Assembly (NCBI GenBank): GCA_017542345.1
Contig: JAFXXI010000006.1
Span: 1-64,000 of the forward strand
Reading direction: 5' to 3'
Source of the DNA: Bacteroidales bacterium
Lineage (GTDB): Bacteria; Bacteroidota; Bacteroidia; Bacteroidales; P3
Length of the DNA stretch: 64,000 nt
Shown: positions 51,726 through 60,693 of the stretch, piece by piece
Numbering within the stretch: the first letter of the stretch is position 1
Layout: every line of letters begins with the position of its first letter
Notes under the pieces: generated by a model
What the model was told of the DNA's origin: nothing
Database searches by the model: none
What the model saw: only the letters and a program-made list of their open reading frames with translations
Position numbers and translations under genes: made by a program

Positions 51726-51761
51726 TTAAGGACCTTAAGGACTTTAAAGACTTTAAGGTCG
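51726..51761 (+). repeat. 9-bp tandem array abutting the C10 protease stop
   Basis: TTAAGGACC, TTAAGGACT, TTAAAGACT and TTAAGGTCG: four 9-mers ending exactly at the stop codon (51762) of the C10 protease. Its ends are partly complementary, so it could also fold, but there is no T run for a terminator. Confidence 0.75.
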
Positions 51762-53804
51762 TTACTGCACTACTATCTTTTTGATGCGGTCGGCGGCACG
51801 GACCAGATAGACGCCCGATGCGGGCAGCGGGAAGCGGACGGTGGAGAGTGAAGAACTCTGGAGGAGGCGCCCCTGGAGGTCGTAGAGGGCGATGTCGTCG
51901 GTGGCGGCGTCGACGGTGACGGTGCGGCCGTCGACACGGACGCGGAAGGTGCCGTCGTCGGCCACGTCGGCGATGCCGCTATGCGACGAGGCGATGTTGA
52001 CCTTCATGAGCCACGAGACGTAGTAGCCGTCGGTGACGGTGAACCAGCGGCCGTTGCTGCCGCGGAACCAGGTGCCGCCCGGCACGCCGCCATAGCGGCT
52101 GCAGGCGGCGGGATAGTTGACGCCGTTGGTGCTGAGCACCACCCACACGGGCTGCTGGGGGTTGTAGGCCACCATGGAGTCGAGCACGATGGTGGTCCAG
52201 CCCTGGTGTCCGTTGAGGTAGCTGTCCTGCTGGTAGATGAGCGAGTCGGGGCCTGTGTCGCCACCGCTGTAGATGGAGACGCGGCGCTGCACGTCGGGGG
52301 ATTCGTCGACATAGAGCTTGACGGAGGTGATGTGGCCGTCGGAGGGCAGCAGCTGGGTGGGTATGCAGATGCCCCACTCGGTGGGCTGGCCGGTCTCGTA
52401 GCCCCAGCCGTAGCTGAAGTAGAGGCGCGGCTGGCAGAAGGCGACGGTGTCGCGGTGGATGGGCTCAAAAATAGCGGTGTCGGTGTGGCTCTCGACGGCG
52501 GGGCGGAAGCGCGGGTTGTGCAGGCTGCCGTCACTCCAGCGCACGAAGCGGTAGCCGGTGGCGGCGGTGGCTTCGAGGGCGAAGGGCTGTCCGCCGAAGA
52601 TCTCGGCGCCCTGGCGGTAGCTGACGCTGCCCCAGTCGGAGCGGTTGGCGACGCCGGTCACCGTGACGGTGGCCTCGCGGGCGCCGGTGCGGGGGTAGAT
52701 ATTGATGATGGCGCTGTTGCCCAGGTTCCACGACGAGTATTCGTCGGGGTTGAGGGCGCCCATGGCGAAGTAGCCGTCGGCATAGCCGTCCCAGCCCCAG
52801 TTGATGTGGAAGAGGCCTTGGGCGTCGTAGCCGTCGCAGACGAAGATGTGGCCGCCGCCGTCGGGGGCGCCGCCACGGTAGATGACGGGCCGGCCGGCGT
52901 CGAGTTGGGCACGCAGCAGGGCTTCCCACTGGCCATTCGGGTATTCGCACTGGAGGACCGAGCGGATGTCGCCGCTATAGTTGAAGAAGAGGGGCATGAC
53001 GCTCTCGGTGGCGCGGCCGTAGTTGTAGTTGTCGTAGTAGATGTAGGAGTTGCTGGAGGTGCAGCTGTAGTCCATGTTGAGGGCCACGCCGCAGTGGTAC
53101 ATGAGGGTGGCCACGGCCAGACGCTCGGTGTCGGACGAGGCGGCTGTGAGCTGGACGGGCATGTGGGCCCAGTCGTAGACGGTGTTGCCGAAGTCGGCGT
53201 GGAGCTGTCCGTAGGTGTGGTGGTAATAGCTCTCGGCCCAGTAGCCGGTGTCGGGGCAGTTCCAGTATTTCATGACCTGCGCCATAGCGGTGGCACCGCA
53301 GCCGGTGAGGGCGTGCTCCTGGTAGTCCACGTCGAAGGGGCAGAGGTCGTTGTAGTAGGGCGACTGGCCCCACTGGGTGGCAACGAGGGGCGCGACGCCG
53401 TCGCCGTCCTTCGGGCCGCCGGCAAGGGCTTGCTGCCAGCGCGCGTCCACCTCGGGGGTGCTCTCGATGCCTTCACGCTGCAGGGCGTCGATGCGGGAGG
53501 CCACGGTGGCGAGCCACGCCATAGGAGCCTTGGCGGAGAGGCTGAAGGGGTTGGAGGCCGAATAGCCCACGACGGGCAGGGCGCAGTTGTCGCCCGCGAC
53601 CACGGCGAAACCCCGGCCGCTGGCGGGGGTGAAGAGGTAGAGCCCCTGGAAGGGCAGCTCGGCGGTGCGGTCGACAAGGAGTGTGTCGCCCAGCAGGTTG
53701 GCGGCAACACGGCGCGCCATGGCGGGGTCGACGGGTTTGGCGGCGGCGCCGACGCCAAGGAGCGTCAGCAGGGCCGTCAGGAGGGTGAGGCGTATCTGTT
53801 TCAC
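51762..53804 (-). CDS. Secreted C10 (streptopain-like) cysteine protease, T9SS
   Basis: A 680-residue secreted protease. Signal peptide about 1-22, then a SpeB-type propeptide (to about 140), then the C10 domain: catalytic Cys169 in ALTGCGATAMAQVMKYW, His319 in GGGHIFVCDGY and the HINWGWDGYADGYF segment. A following InlB-B-like module (GSVSYRQGAEIFGGQPFAL, YRFVRWSDG), a jelly-roll region and a T9SS type A tail (DLQGRLLQ, GVYLVRAADRIKKIVV) complete it. Start is GTG at 53802-53804, overlapping the stop of the upstream C10 gene by 4 bp, so the pair is translationally coupled. Confidence 0.93.
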   Translation of the reverse strand: MKQIRLTLLTALLTLLGVGAAAKPVDPAMARRVAANLLGDTLLVDRTAELPFQGLYLFTPASGRGFAVVAGDNCALPVVGYSASNPFSLSAKAPMAWLATVASRIDALQREGIESTPEVDARWQQALAGGPKDGDGVAPLVATQWGQSPYYNDLCPFDVDYQEHALTGCGATAMAQVMKYWNCPDTGYWAESYYHHTYGQLHADFGNTVYDWAHMPVQLTAASSDTERLAVATLMYHCGVALNMDYSCTSSNSYIYYDNYNYGRATESVMPLFFNYSGDIRSVLQCEYPNGQWEALLRAQLDAGRPVIYRGGAPDGGGHIFVCDGYDAQGLFHINWGWDGYADGYFAMGALNPDEYSSWNLGNSAIINIYPRTGAREATVTVTGVANRSDWGSVSYRQGAEIFGGQPFALEATAATGYRFVRWSDGSLHNPRFRPAVESHTDTAIFEPIHRDTVAFCQPRLYFSYGWGYETGQPTEWGICIPTQLLPSDGHITSVKLYVDESPDVQRRVSIYSGGDTGPDSLIYQQDSYLNGHQGWTTIVLDSMVAYNPQQPVWVVLSTNGVNYPAACSRYGGVPGGTWFRGSNGRWFTVTDGYYVSWLMKVNIASSHSGIADVADDGTFRVRVDGRTVTVDAATDDIALYDLQGRLLQSSSLSTVRFPLPASGVYLVRAADRIKKIVVQ

Positions 53805-56110
53805 AGGACTATGATTTTGCGGGTTTGGCCTGCGGCACGGAGGAGGTAGACACCGGGGGCGGGAAGGGTGAATGATGAATGATGAGTGATGAATGATGAA
53901 TGATGAATAAGGCGACCTTGGATGTCGTAGAGGGCGACGGGGGTGCCGGCAGGGGCGTCGACATGGAGGGTGCGGCCGGTGAGGCGGACGGTGAGCGGCG
54001 CGGAGAGGGCGTCGACGGGGTCGATGCCGGTGCGGTCGCGGCCGAAGACGGCCGTGAGGGTGAGGTCGGTGGCCAGGTGGAAGCTGTAGGGGTTGGCACG
54101 CACGGTGTCGCCGCGCGAGGAGAGCCAGTAGTAGAAGACGGGGTCGCCGGGGTCGGAGTGGGCAGTGACGGTAACGAGGCTGTCCTCGTGGTAGATGCCG
54201 TCGCCCTGGGCATAGCAGGAGGCCGGCAGGACGGCGTAGTTGCTGTCGGCACCGGCCACGGCGGTGGCGAGGGTGAAGGAGCGTCCGGTGCGGGGCGCGA
54301 AGAGGCCGCGCAGCATCCAGGAGCAGTAGTTGCCGTGGCGGTCGTAGGTGTCCCAGCCGCTGGGCAGGTGGTACCAGCAGCCGTCGAGGTTGCCGCTGTA
54401 GGCGGTCATGGCAGCGGGATAGCCGCCGCCGCTGTAGCGCACGGTGATGAAGAGAGGCTCGTGGTTGCCCACATAGAGGGCGCTGTCGAGCTCGAGGGTG
54501 TACCAGCTCTGCGTGGACATGTAGAAATCGTCGTGGGTGTAGACCAGGTGGCCCTCGTCGATGGAGGCGCCGCGGTAGACGTTGAAGGTGTAGTCGCCGC
54601 CGGCGAAGAGGAAGAACTGGATGGCGGTGAGGCTACGCATGGGGTCGTGCAGCGAGGGGGGTATGCGGATGCCCCACTCGGTGATGCTGCTGTAGTCGTC
54701 GTACCAGGCGGAGAGCATGTGGTCGGCCGAGTAGCCGAGGGTGTCGCCGTGGAGGGGCACAAAGAGGGCTGTGTCGCGGTAGTCGCCGTTGGCGATGAAC
54801 TCGACGGGATTGTAGACATTGCCGCTGGTCCAGCGGTCGAAGCGGTAGCCCTCGGCGGCGGTGGCGATGATCATGACGGTGTCGGAGAAGGTGTGATAGC
54901 GGCCGCTGCCGGAGACGCTGCCCTGGGCAGAATTGGCGGCACGGACACTGACCACCGAGATGCCGTCGCCCTCGCTGTTGGTCGAAGGCTGCACGCCTAC
55001 CAGGGCCGAATTGTCGCCGTTGAAGGTGTAGGTGGCGTTGCCGCCGGTGCCGCCGGCGCCGGGCGAGAGCGAGTCGAGGGTGTAGTAGCCGTCGTAGCCT
55101 CCGCCCCACCCCCAGTTGACGTGGAAGAAGCGGTTGCCGGTGCGGGAGTTGGTGTTGCTGCTGTAGCCGTCGATGACGAAGGCGTGGCCGCCGGTGCCGT
55201 CGAAGCCGGAGTAGAGCACCGGCCGGTGGTGGTCGATTTCGTCCTTGATGAGGGCGTCCCATTCGGCGTCAGTGTACTGACGCTTGGAGACTCCGTGGAG
55301 CATGGGGTTGTAGCGGAAGTATTGCTTCAGGGAGTTCTCGGCCGAGGGATAGCTGGCGCTGCCGTAGGATATCACGTGGGCGCCGCTGGAGCCGGTGCCA
55401 TAGTTCATCGAGACCGAGACGCCGACGTGGAACATGAGCTGCGCCACGGCGAAGACTTGGGCGTCGCTGCTGAAGCGGTTGAGGCGGTCGGGCATGTCGG
55501 ACCAGCTGTAGGCGGTGTCGAACGAGCACTGGATGAGGCCGAAGGGCTGGCAGGTGTAGGCGTTGCTGCCGTGACCCACGGCAGGGTGGTTCCAGTATTT
55601 CATGACCTGCGCCATGGCGGTGGCCACGCAGCCGGTGACGGCGTGGCGCGAGTTGGTGGGGGAAACCGGGCAGCGGTTGTTGTAGTAGGGCGACTGGTTC
55701 CACTGGGTGGTCATCAGGGGTGCCACGGTCTCGGTGGCGTCGGGCAGCTGCTCCCAGAGGGCCTGGACAGCGGCGGAGGGGGTGGCGCCGGCCTCGCGGA
55801 GCGACGCTATCTCGCGGTTGTAGGCGCTGATCCAGTCGGCCACATGGTCGGGCATGGTCTTGGGGTCGAAGGCGCCGTCGCGCGAATAGGCCAGCACGGG
55901 GCGCACGCAGTCGTCGGCCGCAACGAGCACGAAGCCGGGGCCATCGACGGGCGTAAAGAGATAGATATCGCCCATCTCGGCGACGTTGAGGTCGACGCCG
56001 GGGAAGAAGGCGGCGGCCACGTCGGAGGCGCGGCCAATGCCCACAGGCTTGGCGACCGACAGCAGGGCCGTCAGCAGCAGGGCCGCGAGGAGGGTGGTTT
56101 TCTTCAGCAT
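53801..56110 (-). CDS. Second secreted C10 cysteine protease, T9SS
   Basis: A 769-residue paralog of the next gene. Signal peptide MLKKTTLLAALLLTALLSVA-K, propeptide to about 130, catalytic Cys161 in AVTGCVATAMAQVMKYW, His309 in GGHAFVIDGY and HVNWGWGGGYDGYY. Two InlB-like modules follow (VSGSGRYHTFSD..., YRFDRWTSG; and a second near 640-700), then a T9SS type A tail (LYDIQGRLI, GVYLLRAAGQTRKIIV). The tail contains HHSSFITHHSSF encoded by a 7-bp DNA repeat (53872-53906). First gene of the two-protease unit; no clear promoter upstream. Confidence 0.93.
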   Translation of the reverse strand: MLKKTTLLAALLLTALLSVAKPVGIGRASDVAAAFFPGVDLNVAEMGDIYLFTPVDGPGFVLVAADDCVRPVLAYSRDGAFDPKTMPDHVADWISAYNREIASLREAGATPSAAVQALWEQLPDATETVAPLMTTQWNQSPYYNNRCPVSPTNSRHAVTGCVATAMAQVMKYWNHPAVGHGSNAYTCQPFGLIQCSFDTAYSWSDMPDRLNRFSSDAQVFAVAQLMFHVGVSVSMNYGTGSSGAHVISYGSASYPSAENSLKQYFRYNPMLHGVSKRQYTDAEWDALIKDEIDHHRPVLYSGFDGTGGHAFVIDGYSSNTNSRTGNRFFHVNWGWGGGYDGYYTLDSLSPGAGGTGGNATYTFNGDNSALVGVQPSTNSEGDGISVVSVRAANSAQGSVSGSGRYHTFSDTVMIIATAAEGYRFDRWTSGNVYNPVEFIANGDYRDTALFVPLHGDTLGYSADHMLSAWYDDYSSITEWGIRIPPSLHDPMRSLTAIQFFLFAGGDYTFNVYRGASIDEGHLVYTHDDFYMSTQSWYTLELDSALYVGNHEPLFITVRYSGGGYPAAMTAYSGNLDGCWYHLPSGWDTYDRHGNYCSWMLRGLFAPRTGRSFTLATAVAGADSNYAVLPASCYAQGDGIYHEDSLVTVTAHSDPGDPVFYYWLSSRGDTVRANPYSFHLATDLTLTAVFGRDRTGIDPVDALSAPLTVRLTGRTLHVDAPAGTPVALYDIQGRLIHHSSFITHHSSFTLPAPGVYLLRAAGQTRKIIVL
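53872..53906. repeat. 7-bp ATGATGA array inside the coding sequence
   Basis: Five 7-mers (ATGATGA twice, GTGATGA, ATGATGA twice on the plus strand) lie within the C-terminal sorting domain of the C10 gene and encode its HHSSFITHHSSF stretch. Confidence 0.9.
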
Positions 56111-56130
56111 GGTATTCCTATAAGGGTATA

Positions 56131-56165
56131 AAAAAAAGCAGACACCGTCTCAAGGCGATGTCTGC
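56131..56165 (-). terminator. Terminator of the ATP synthase operon
   Basis: GCAGACA (56138-56144) / TGTCTGC (56159-56165) with an 8-base T run on the minus strand, 15 bp after the atpG stop. Confidence 0.93.
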
Positions 56166-56179
56166 CGTTGTGTTTTGTC

Positions 56180-57061
56180 TTATCCTTTCAGGGCTTCGGA
56201 GCCACTGACAATCTCGATGATTTCGTTGGTGATGGAGGCCTGGCGGGCTTTGTTGTAGGAGAGCCGCAGGTCTTTGAGCAGCTCGGTGGCGTTGTCGGTG
56301 GCTTTCTGCATGGCCGTCATGCGGGCGCCATGCTCGGCGGCCAGCGAGTCGAGCACTGCGCGATAGAAGGTGCTGCGCAGCGTGAGGGGCAGCATCTCGC
56401 GCAGGATGTCCTCTTTGGAGGGCTCGAAGATGTAGTCGTTGGCTTTTTTAGCGCCTTTCGTGTCCTTAGGGGCTTTGAGGTCCTTGGGGCTGACCGGCAG
56501 CCAGGGTTCGCAGGTGAGCACCTGCGAGAGGGAGTTCTTGAACTGGTTGTAGACCATCTCGACACGGTCGATGCGCTTCTCGACGAAGTCGTCCATCAGG
56601 GTGTCGGCCAGGGTGGCCACCGCGTCGAACGCAGGGCTGTCGAGCAGCTCGTCGTGGGCGCTCACCTGGAGGTCTTTCTGGCGCGCCAGCAGCTCGGAGG
56701 CTTTCTTGCCCACAGAGACGATGCGGATGGCGGCGCCGGCCTGGCGCCAGTGGTCGATGCGCTGCTGCGCCAGCTTGAGCACGTTGCTGTTGAAGGCGCC
56801 GCAGAGCCCTTTGTTGCTGGTGACGACCACCAGCACGACCGTCTGCACGGGGCGCACAGCGTGGAAGGGGGTCTGCACGCCGTCGCCGGTGTCGATGTCA
56901 GCCACTATCTCGTTCAGCTGGGCCGCATAGGGGCGCATGCCGATGATGGCGTTCTGCGCACGGCGGAACTTGGCGGCAGAGACCATCTTCATGGCGGAGG
57001 TGATCTGCTGCGTGGAGCTCACCGACGAGATGCGCGTGCGTACTTCTTTGAGGTTAGCCAT
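56180..57061 (-). CDS. atpG: ATP synthase gamma subunit
   Basis: The central rotor shaft of F1. The 293-residue protein has the expected N-terminal helix MANLKEVRTRISSVSSTQQITSAMKMVSAAK and the C-terminal helix DNATELLKDLRLSYNKARQASIT that sit in the alpha3beta3 barrel. Last gene of the atp unit, 21 bp after atpA, before a strong terminator. A charged insert near 190-205 (KDLKAPKDTKGAKKA) is family-variable. Confidence 0.95.
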   Translation of the reverse strand: MANLKEVRTRISSVSSTQQITSAMKMVSAAKFRRAQNAIIGMRPYAAQLNEIVADIDTGDGVQTPFHAVRPVQTVVLVVVTSNKGLCGAFNSNVLKLAQQRIDHWRQAGAAIRIVSVGKKASELLARQKDLQVSAHDELLDSPAFDAVATLADTLMDDFVEKRIDRVEMVYNQFKNSLSQVLTCEPWLPVSPKDLKAPKDTKGAKKANDYIFEPSKEDILREMLPLTLRSTFYRAVLDSLAAEHGARMTAMQKATDNATELLKDLRLSYNKARQASITNEIIEIVSGSEALKG

Positions 57062-57082
57062 TTCTCTACCTGCTACTACCTA

Positions 57083-58660
57083 TTATTTATATCTCTCTGC
57101 CACGTCCAATGCCAAGGCCTTCATGGTGGCCAGGTCGCTGTCGACCAGCTTGCCGGCGCGCAGGTTGGCCAGTATGTCGGCGTGTTCCTGACGCATGTGG
57201 AAGAGGAAGGCTTTCTCGTAGTCGCGCACCTTCTCGACGGGCACCTTCTGGAGCAGTCCGTTAGTGCCGCAGAAGATGATGGCCACCTGCTCTTCGACGG
57301 GCATGGGGCTGTACTGGGGCTGTTTGAGCACCTCGACATTGCGGGCGCCCTTGTCGAGCACTGCCTTGGTGGCGGCGTCGAGGTCGGAGCCGAACTTCGA
57401 GAAGGCCTCCAGCTCGCGGTACTGGGCCTGGTCCATCTTGAGTGTACCGGCAATCTTCTTCATCGACTTGATCTGCGCCTTGCCACCCACACGGGATACC
57501 GAGATACCCACGTTGATGGCGGGACGCACACCGCTGTTGAAGAGGTTGGTCTCAAGGAATATCTGGCCGTCGGTGATGGAGATGACGTTGGTGGGGATGT
57601 AGGCCGACACGTCGCCCGCCTGGGTCTCGATGATGGGCAGGGCTGTCAGGCTTCCGCCGCCTTTCACCTTGCCTTTCAGCGAGGCGGGCAGGTCGTTCAT
57701 GTTGGCGGCGATGGCGTCGCTCTGGATGATGCGGGCGGCACGCTCCAGAAGGCGGCTGTGCAGGTAGAACACATCGCCCGGGTAGGCTTCGCGTCCCGGC
57801 GGACGACGGAGCAGCAACGATACTTCGCGGTAGGCCACGGCCTGCTTCGAGAGGTCGTCGTAGATGACGAGGGCGTTGCGGCCCGTGTCGCGGAAGTATT
57901 CGCCGATGGCGGCACCCGCGAAGGGGGCGTAGAACTGCATGGCCGCGGGGTCAGAGGCGGTGGCCGCCACCACGATGGTGTAGGCCATGGCGCCCTTCTC
58001 CTCGAGGTTTTTCACCAGGTTGGCCACGGTGCTGCCCTTCTGGCCACAGGCCACATAGATGCAGTAGACCGGGTCGCCGGCGTCATAGTTGTTTTTCTGG
58101 TTGATGATGGTGTCTATGGCAATGGCCGTCTTACCGGTCTGGCGGTCGCCAATGATGAGCTCGCGCTGGCCGCGTCCGATGGGAATCATCGAGTCGATGG
58201 CCTTGATACCAGTCTGCAGCGGCTGCTCCACAGGCTGACGGAAGATGACGCCCGGGGCTTTGCGCTCGATGGGCATGTCGAACAGCTCGCCCTCGATGGG
58301 GCCCTTGCCGTCGATGGGCTGGCCGATGGTGTTGATGACGCGGCCCAGCAGCCCCTCGCCGACGGGCAGCGAGGCGATGCGCTTGGTGCGCTTCACCGTG
58401 TCGCCCTCGTTGGTGGTGCTCACTTCGCCGAGCATCACCACACCCACGTTGTCCTCCTCGAGGTTCTGCACAATGCCCTGGTCGCCGTTGTCGAACTCCA
58501 CCAGCTCGCCGCTCTGGGCGTTGTTGAGGCCGTAGACGCGGGCGATGCCGTCGCCCACAGTGAGCACGGTGCCCACCTCCTCAAGCTGCACATCGAGGTC
58601 GACGTCGGCCAGTTGCTTCTTCAAGATTGCCGATACTTCGGCAGGTTTAATATCTGACAT
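57083..58660 (-). CDS. atpA: ATP synthase alpha subunit
   Basis: The 525-residue F1 alpha subunit. Walker [12 protein letters not shown] near 170, the alpha signature [12 protein letters not shown] near 380-390 and the [11 protein letters not shown] and [13 protein letters not shown] segments are intact. It lies between atpH and atpG. The catalytic beta subunit (atpD) is absent from the window. Confidence 0.98.
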   Translation of the reverse strand: MSDIKPAEVSAILKKQLADVDLDVQLEEVGTVLTVGDGIARVYGLNNAQSGELVEFDNGDQGIVQNLEEDNVGVVMLGEVSTTNEGDTVKRTKRIASLPVGEGLLGRVINTIGQPIDGKGPIEGELFDMPIERKAPGVIFRQPVEQPLQTGIKAIDSMIPIGRGQRELIIGDRQTGKTAIAIDTIINQKNNYDAGDPVYCIYVACGQKGSTVANLVKNLEEKGAMAYTIVVAATASDPAAMQFYAPFAGAAIGEYFRDTGRNALVIYDDLSKQAVAYREVSLLLRRPPGREAYPGDVFYLHSRLLERAARIIQSDAIAANMNDLPASLKGKVKGGGSLTALPIIETQAGDVSAYIPTNVISITDGQIFLETNLFNSGVRPAINVGISVSRVGGKAQIKSMKKIAGTLKMDQAQYRELEAFSKFGSDLDAATKAVLDKGARNVEVLKQPQYSPMPVEEQVAIIFCGTNGLLQKVPVEKVRDYEKAFLFHMRQEHADILANLRAGKLVDSDLATMKALALDVAERYK

Positions 58661-58665
58661 ATACT

Positions 58666-59223
58666 TTACAGTTTACTTTCGTATTCATTCTTCGCGAACG
58701 CCAACCGCAGCTTGCGTATCTTGGTGCGGATGCGGGCGTCGTACATCTTGTTGTCGAACTCCAGCTTGAAACTGCCGAGCATCTTCTCGTCGGTACGGTC
58801 ATGCAGTTCGACGTGTTTGCCGGTGTATTCCTCCACCATGCGGGTAACCATGCGACGGGCTTCGTCATCGATGGGCTGGTGGGTGACAAGGTCGCTGTAG
58901 ACGATGTTCCTGCCGTCGCGCCAAAGGGTGAGATATGCCTCGCTGATGCCCTTGAGGTTGACGGCCCTGTTCTTTCTTACGACAAAAAGCAGGAACGCCA
59001 TCGTCTCGGCAGAGACATGGTCGGCAAAGAGGGCTTGGATGACGGCGCTCTTTTTGGTGTGGGGCACGGTAGGATTACCCATGACCACCGCGAACTGGCG
59101 GTTCTCGGTGCAGACCGCTCCGATAAGCCGCATGTCGTCGGCCACTCGGTCGGCGGCGCCGGTATCGCCTGCAAGCATATAGAGCGCCTTGGCGTAATTG
59201 GTATTGACGCGATAGTTATTCAT
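58666..59223 (-). CDS. atpH: ATP synthase delta subunit
   Basis: The 185-residue stator subunit joining F1 to the b subunits. With ATG 59221-59223 it opens [18 protein letters not shown], the usual helix 1; an upstream in-frame start would read into the lipoprotein gene and is rejected. The C-terminal [14 protein letters not shown] region and the [24 protein letters not shown] helix are present. It is only weakly conserved, as usual. Confidence 0.93.
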   Translation of the reverse strand: MNNYRVNTNYAKALYMLAGDTGAADRVADDMRLIGAVCTENRQFAVVMGNPTVPHTKKSAVIQALFADHVSAETMAFLLFVVRKNRAVNLKGISEAYLTLWRDGRNIVYSDLVTHQPIDDEARRMVTRMVEEYTGKHVELHDRTDEKMLGSFKLEFDNKMYDARIRTKIRKLRLAFAKNEYESKL

Positions 59224-59236
59224 CGATTGTAGGCTC

Positions 59237-59761
59237 TTACAGTTTTGTGAAAAGGTTGAGGTGCAAGTCGCCATAGCCGCCGCAGGTGGGCACGTCGTCC
59301 ATGGGCGAGTAGCCATAGATGAGCAGCGAGTCCTCCCCCAGTATGGTAACGGTGGCGACGTAATCGTAATGGTAGGTGCAGGGGTCTATGCCAGCCGTTC
59401 CACTCACCAGATAGCGCCAATTGACGCTGCGCCACGCGGCTGCCGACGAATGGAATGTGGAATCACTCAAAAAGTCAATGGTATCGTGGTAGACGAAAGC
59501 CTTGATGGTGCTATCCTCAGGATGTCCGTCGACAAACCTTTCAAAGTATATGTCCTGCAACACCCATTTGCCCCGAAGTCCATTAGAGACCTCCGGTTCG
59601 GGCTGCTGGGGGGTGCCTGTTGGGTCAGGCTGGCTGACGTTGGCAGCCGGCGAGGGGGTGGGTTGGGCTTCCTCCTTCTCGGTGCAGGCCACAAACAGCA
59701 TCGCCAGCAGTAGCGGGGCGGTGAGCAGGCGTAGCACAATGTGATGCAATCGGCGGTTCAT
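59237..59761 (-). CDS. Lipoprotein inserted in the atp operon
   Basis: A 174-residue lipoprotein (MNRRLHHIVLRLLTAPLLL..., lipobox FVAC, Cys26) with a proline-rich linker and a C-terminal beta domain containing GKWVLQDIYFERF, DTIDFLSDSTFHS and VTILGEDSLLIYG, reminiscent of a lipocalin-like sandwich (tentative). It lies between atpF (28 bp upstream) and atpH (13 bp downstream), an unusual place for an exported protein. It is not a known ATP synthase subunit. It is intact and in the same direction, so it is probably co-expressed. Confidence 0.8.
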   Translation of the reverse strand: MNRRLHHIVLRLLTAPLLLAMLFVACTEKEEAQPTPSPAANVSQPDPTGTPQQPEPEVSNGLRGKWVLQDIYFERFVDGHPEDSTIKAFVYHDTIDFLSDSTFHSSAAAWRSVNWRYLVSGTAGIDPCTYHYDYVATVTILGEDSLLIYGYSPMDDVPTCGGYGDLHLNLFTKL

Positions 59762-59789
59762 TCTTGGCGGCTATTGTTGACTATACGGC

Positions 59790-60290
59790 TTAATTCTGGC
59801 TCATGACTTCCAGCTCCTTCTGGATAAGGGCATCGGCCTTTGACTTGTCGCTCAATTCGGCACGGATAAGCTTCTCGGCAATCTCGATGCTGAGGTTGGC
59901 TATCTGGTTCTTGAGCTCATGCATGGCTTTGAGTTTCTCATAGTTGATGTTCTCACGGGCGGCTTCGACGATGCGGTCGGCCTCGGCGGTAGCTTTGGCG
60001 CGGGCGTCCTCGACAATCTGGTCGCTCGCCACACGTGCATTGCGCAGCATCTCGTCGCGCTCAATCTTGGCTTGGCGCAGCAGTTCCTCGTTGTGAGCCA
60101 CCAGCCCCTTCATCTCCTCGCGGGCCTTGGCGGCCTCGTTGAGCGAGTTGGCGATGGCCTCCTCGCGGCTCTTCAGCGCCTTCAGTATCATGGGCCAGCC
60201 CCACTTGATGAGGATGAACGCCAGTATGCCGAAAGATACCAGCATCCACACAAAGGTGCCCAGGCCCGGGTTTATCAATGGATTGTTCAT
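59790..60290 (-). CDS. atpF: ATP synthase b subunit
   Basis: The 166-residue peripheral stalk subunit: an N-terminal membrane helix (about 11-34, FVWMLVSFGILAFILIKWGW) followed by a long charged helix (KALKSREEAIANSLNEAAKAREEMK) that dimerises. It lies between atpE (58 bp upstream) and the lipoprotein. Confidence 0.95.
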   Translation of the reverse strand: MNNPLINPGLGTFVWMLVSFGILAFILIKWGWPMILKALKSREEAIANSLNEAAKAREEMKGLVAHNEELLRQAKIERDEMLRNARVASDQIVEDARAKATAEADRIVEAARENINYEKLKAMHELKNQIANLSIEIAEKLIRAELSDKSKADALIQKELEVMSQN

Positions 60291-60348
60291 AGTGTTTCCG
60301 TTTCAAAGGGGCTGCCAATCGCAGCCCCGTAAGTTGTTGTGTCGCGTG

Positions 60349-60636
<288 letters not shown>

Positions 60637-60653
60637 TTATTCGCAAATCGGAT

Positions 60654-60662
60654 GCAAAAATA
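60654..60662 (-). promoter_or_regulatory. -7 element of the atpE operon
   Basis: TATTTTTGC on the minus strand, 47 bp before the atpE ATG. The -33 region shows no good TTTG, so support is partial. It implies that the atp unit is transcribed apart from nadB. Confidence 0.6.
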
Positions 60663-60693
60663 TGTATTTTTCTCCAATTAATTGTTAAAATCC

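Noticed and set aside
51981..58657. Long plus-strand open frames (622, 743, 829 codons) opposite the C10 proteases and atpG/atpA
   Set aside because: They are mirror frames of conserved enzymes, with repetitive low-information sequence and no recognisable domain.
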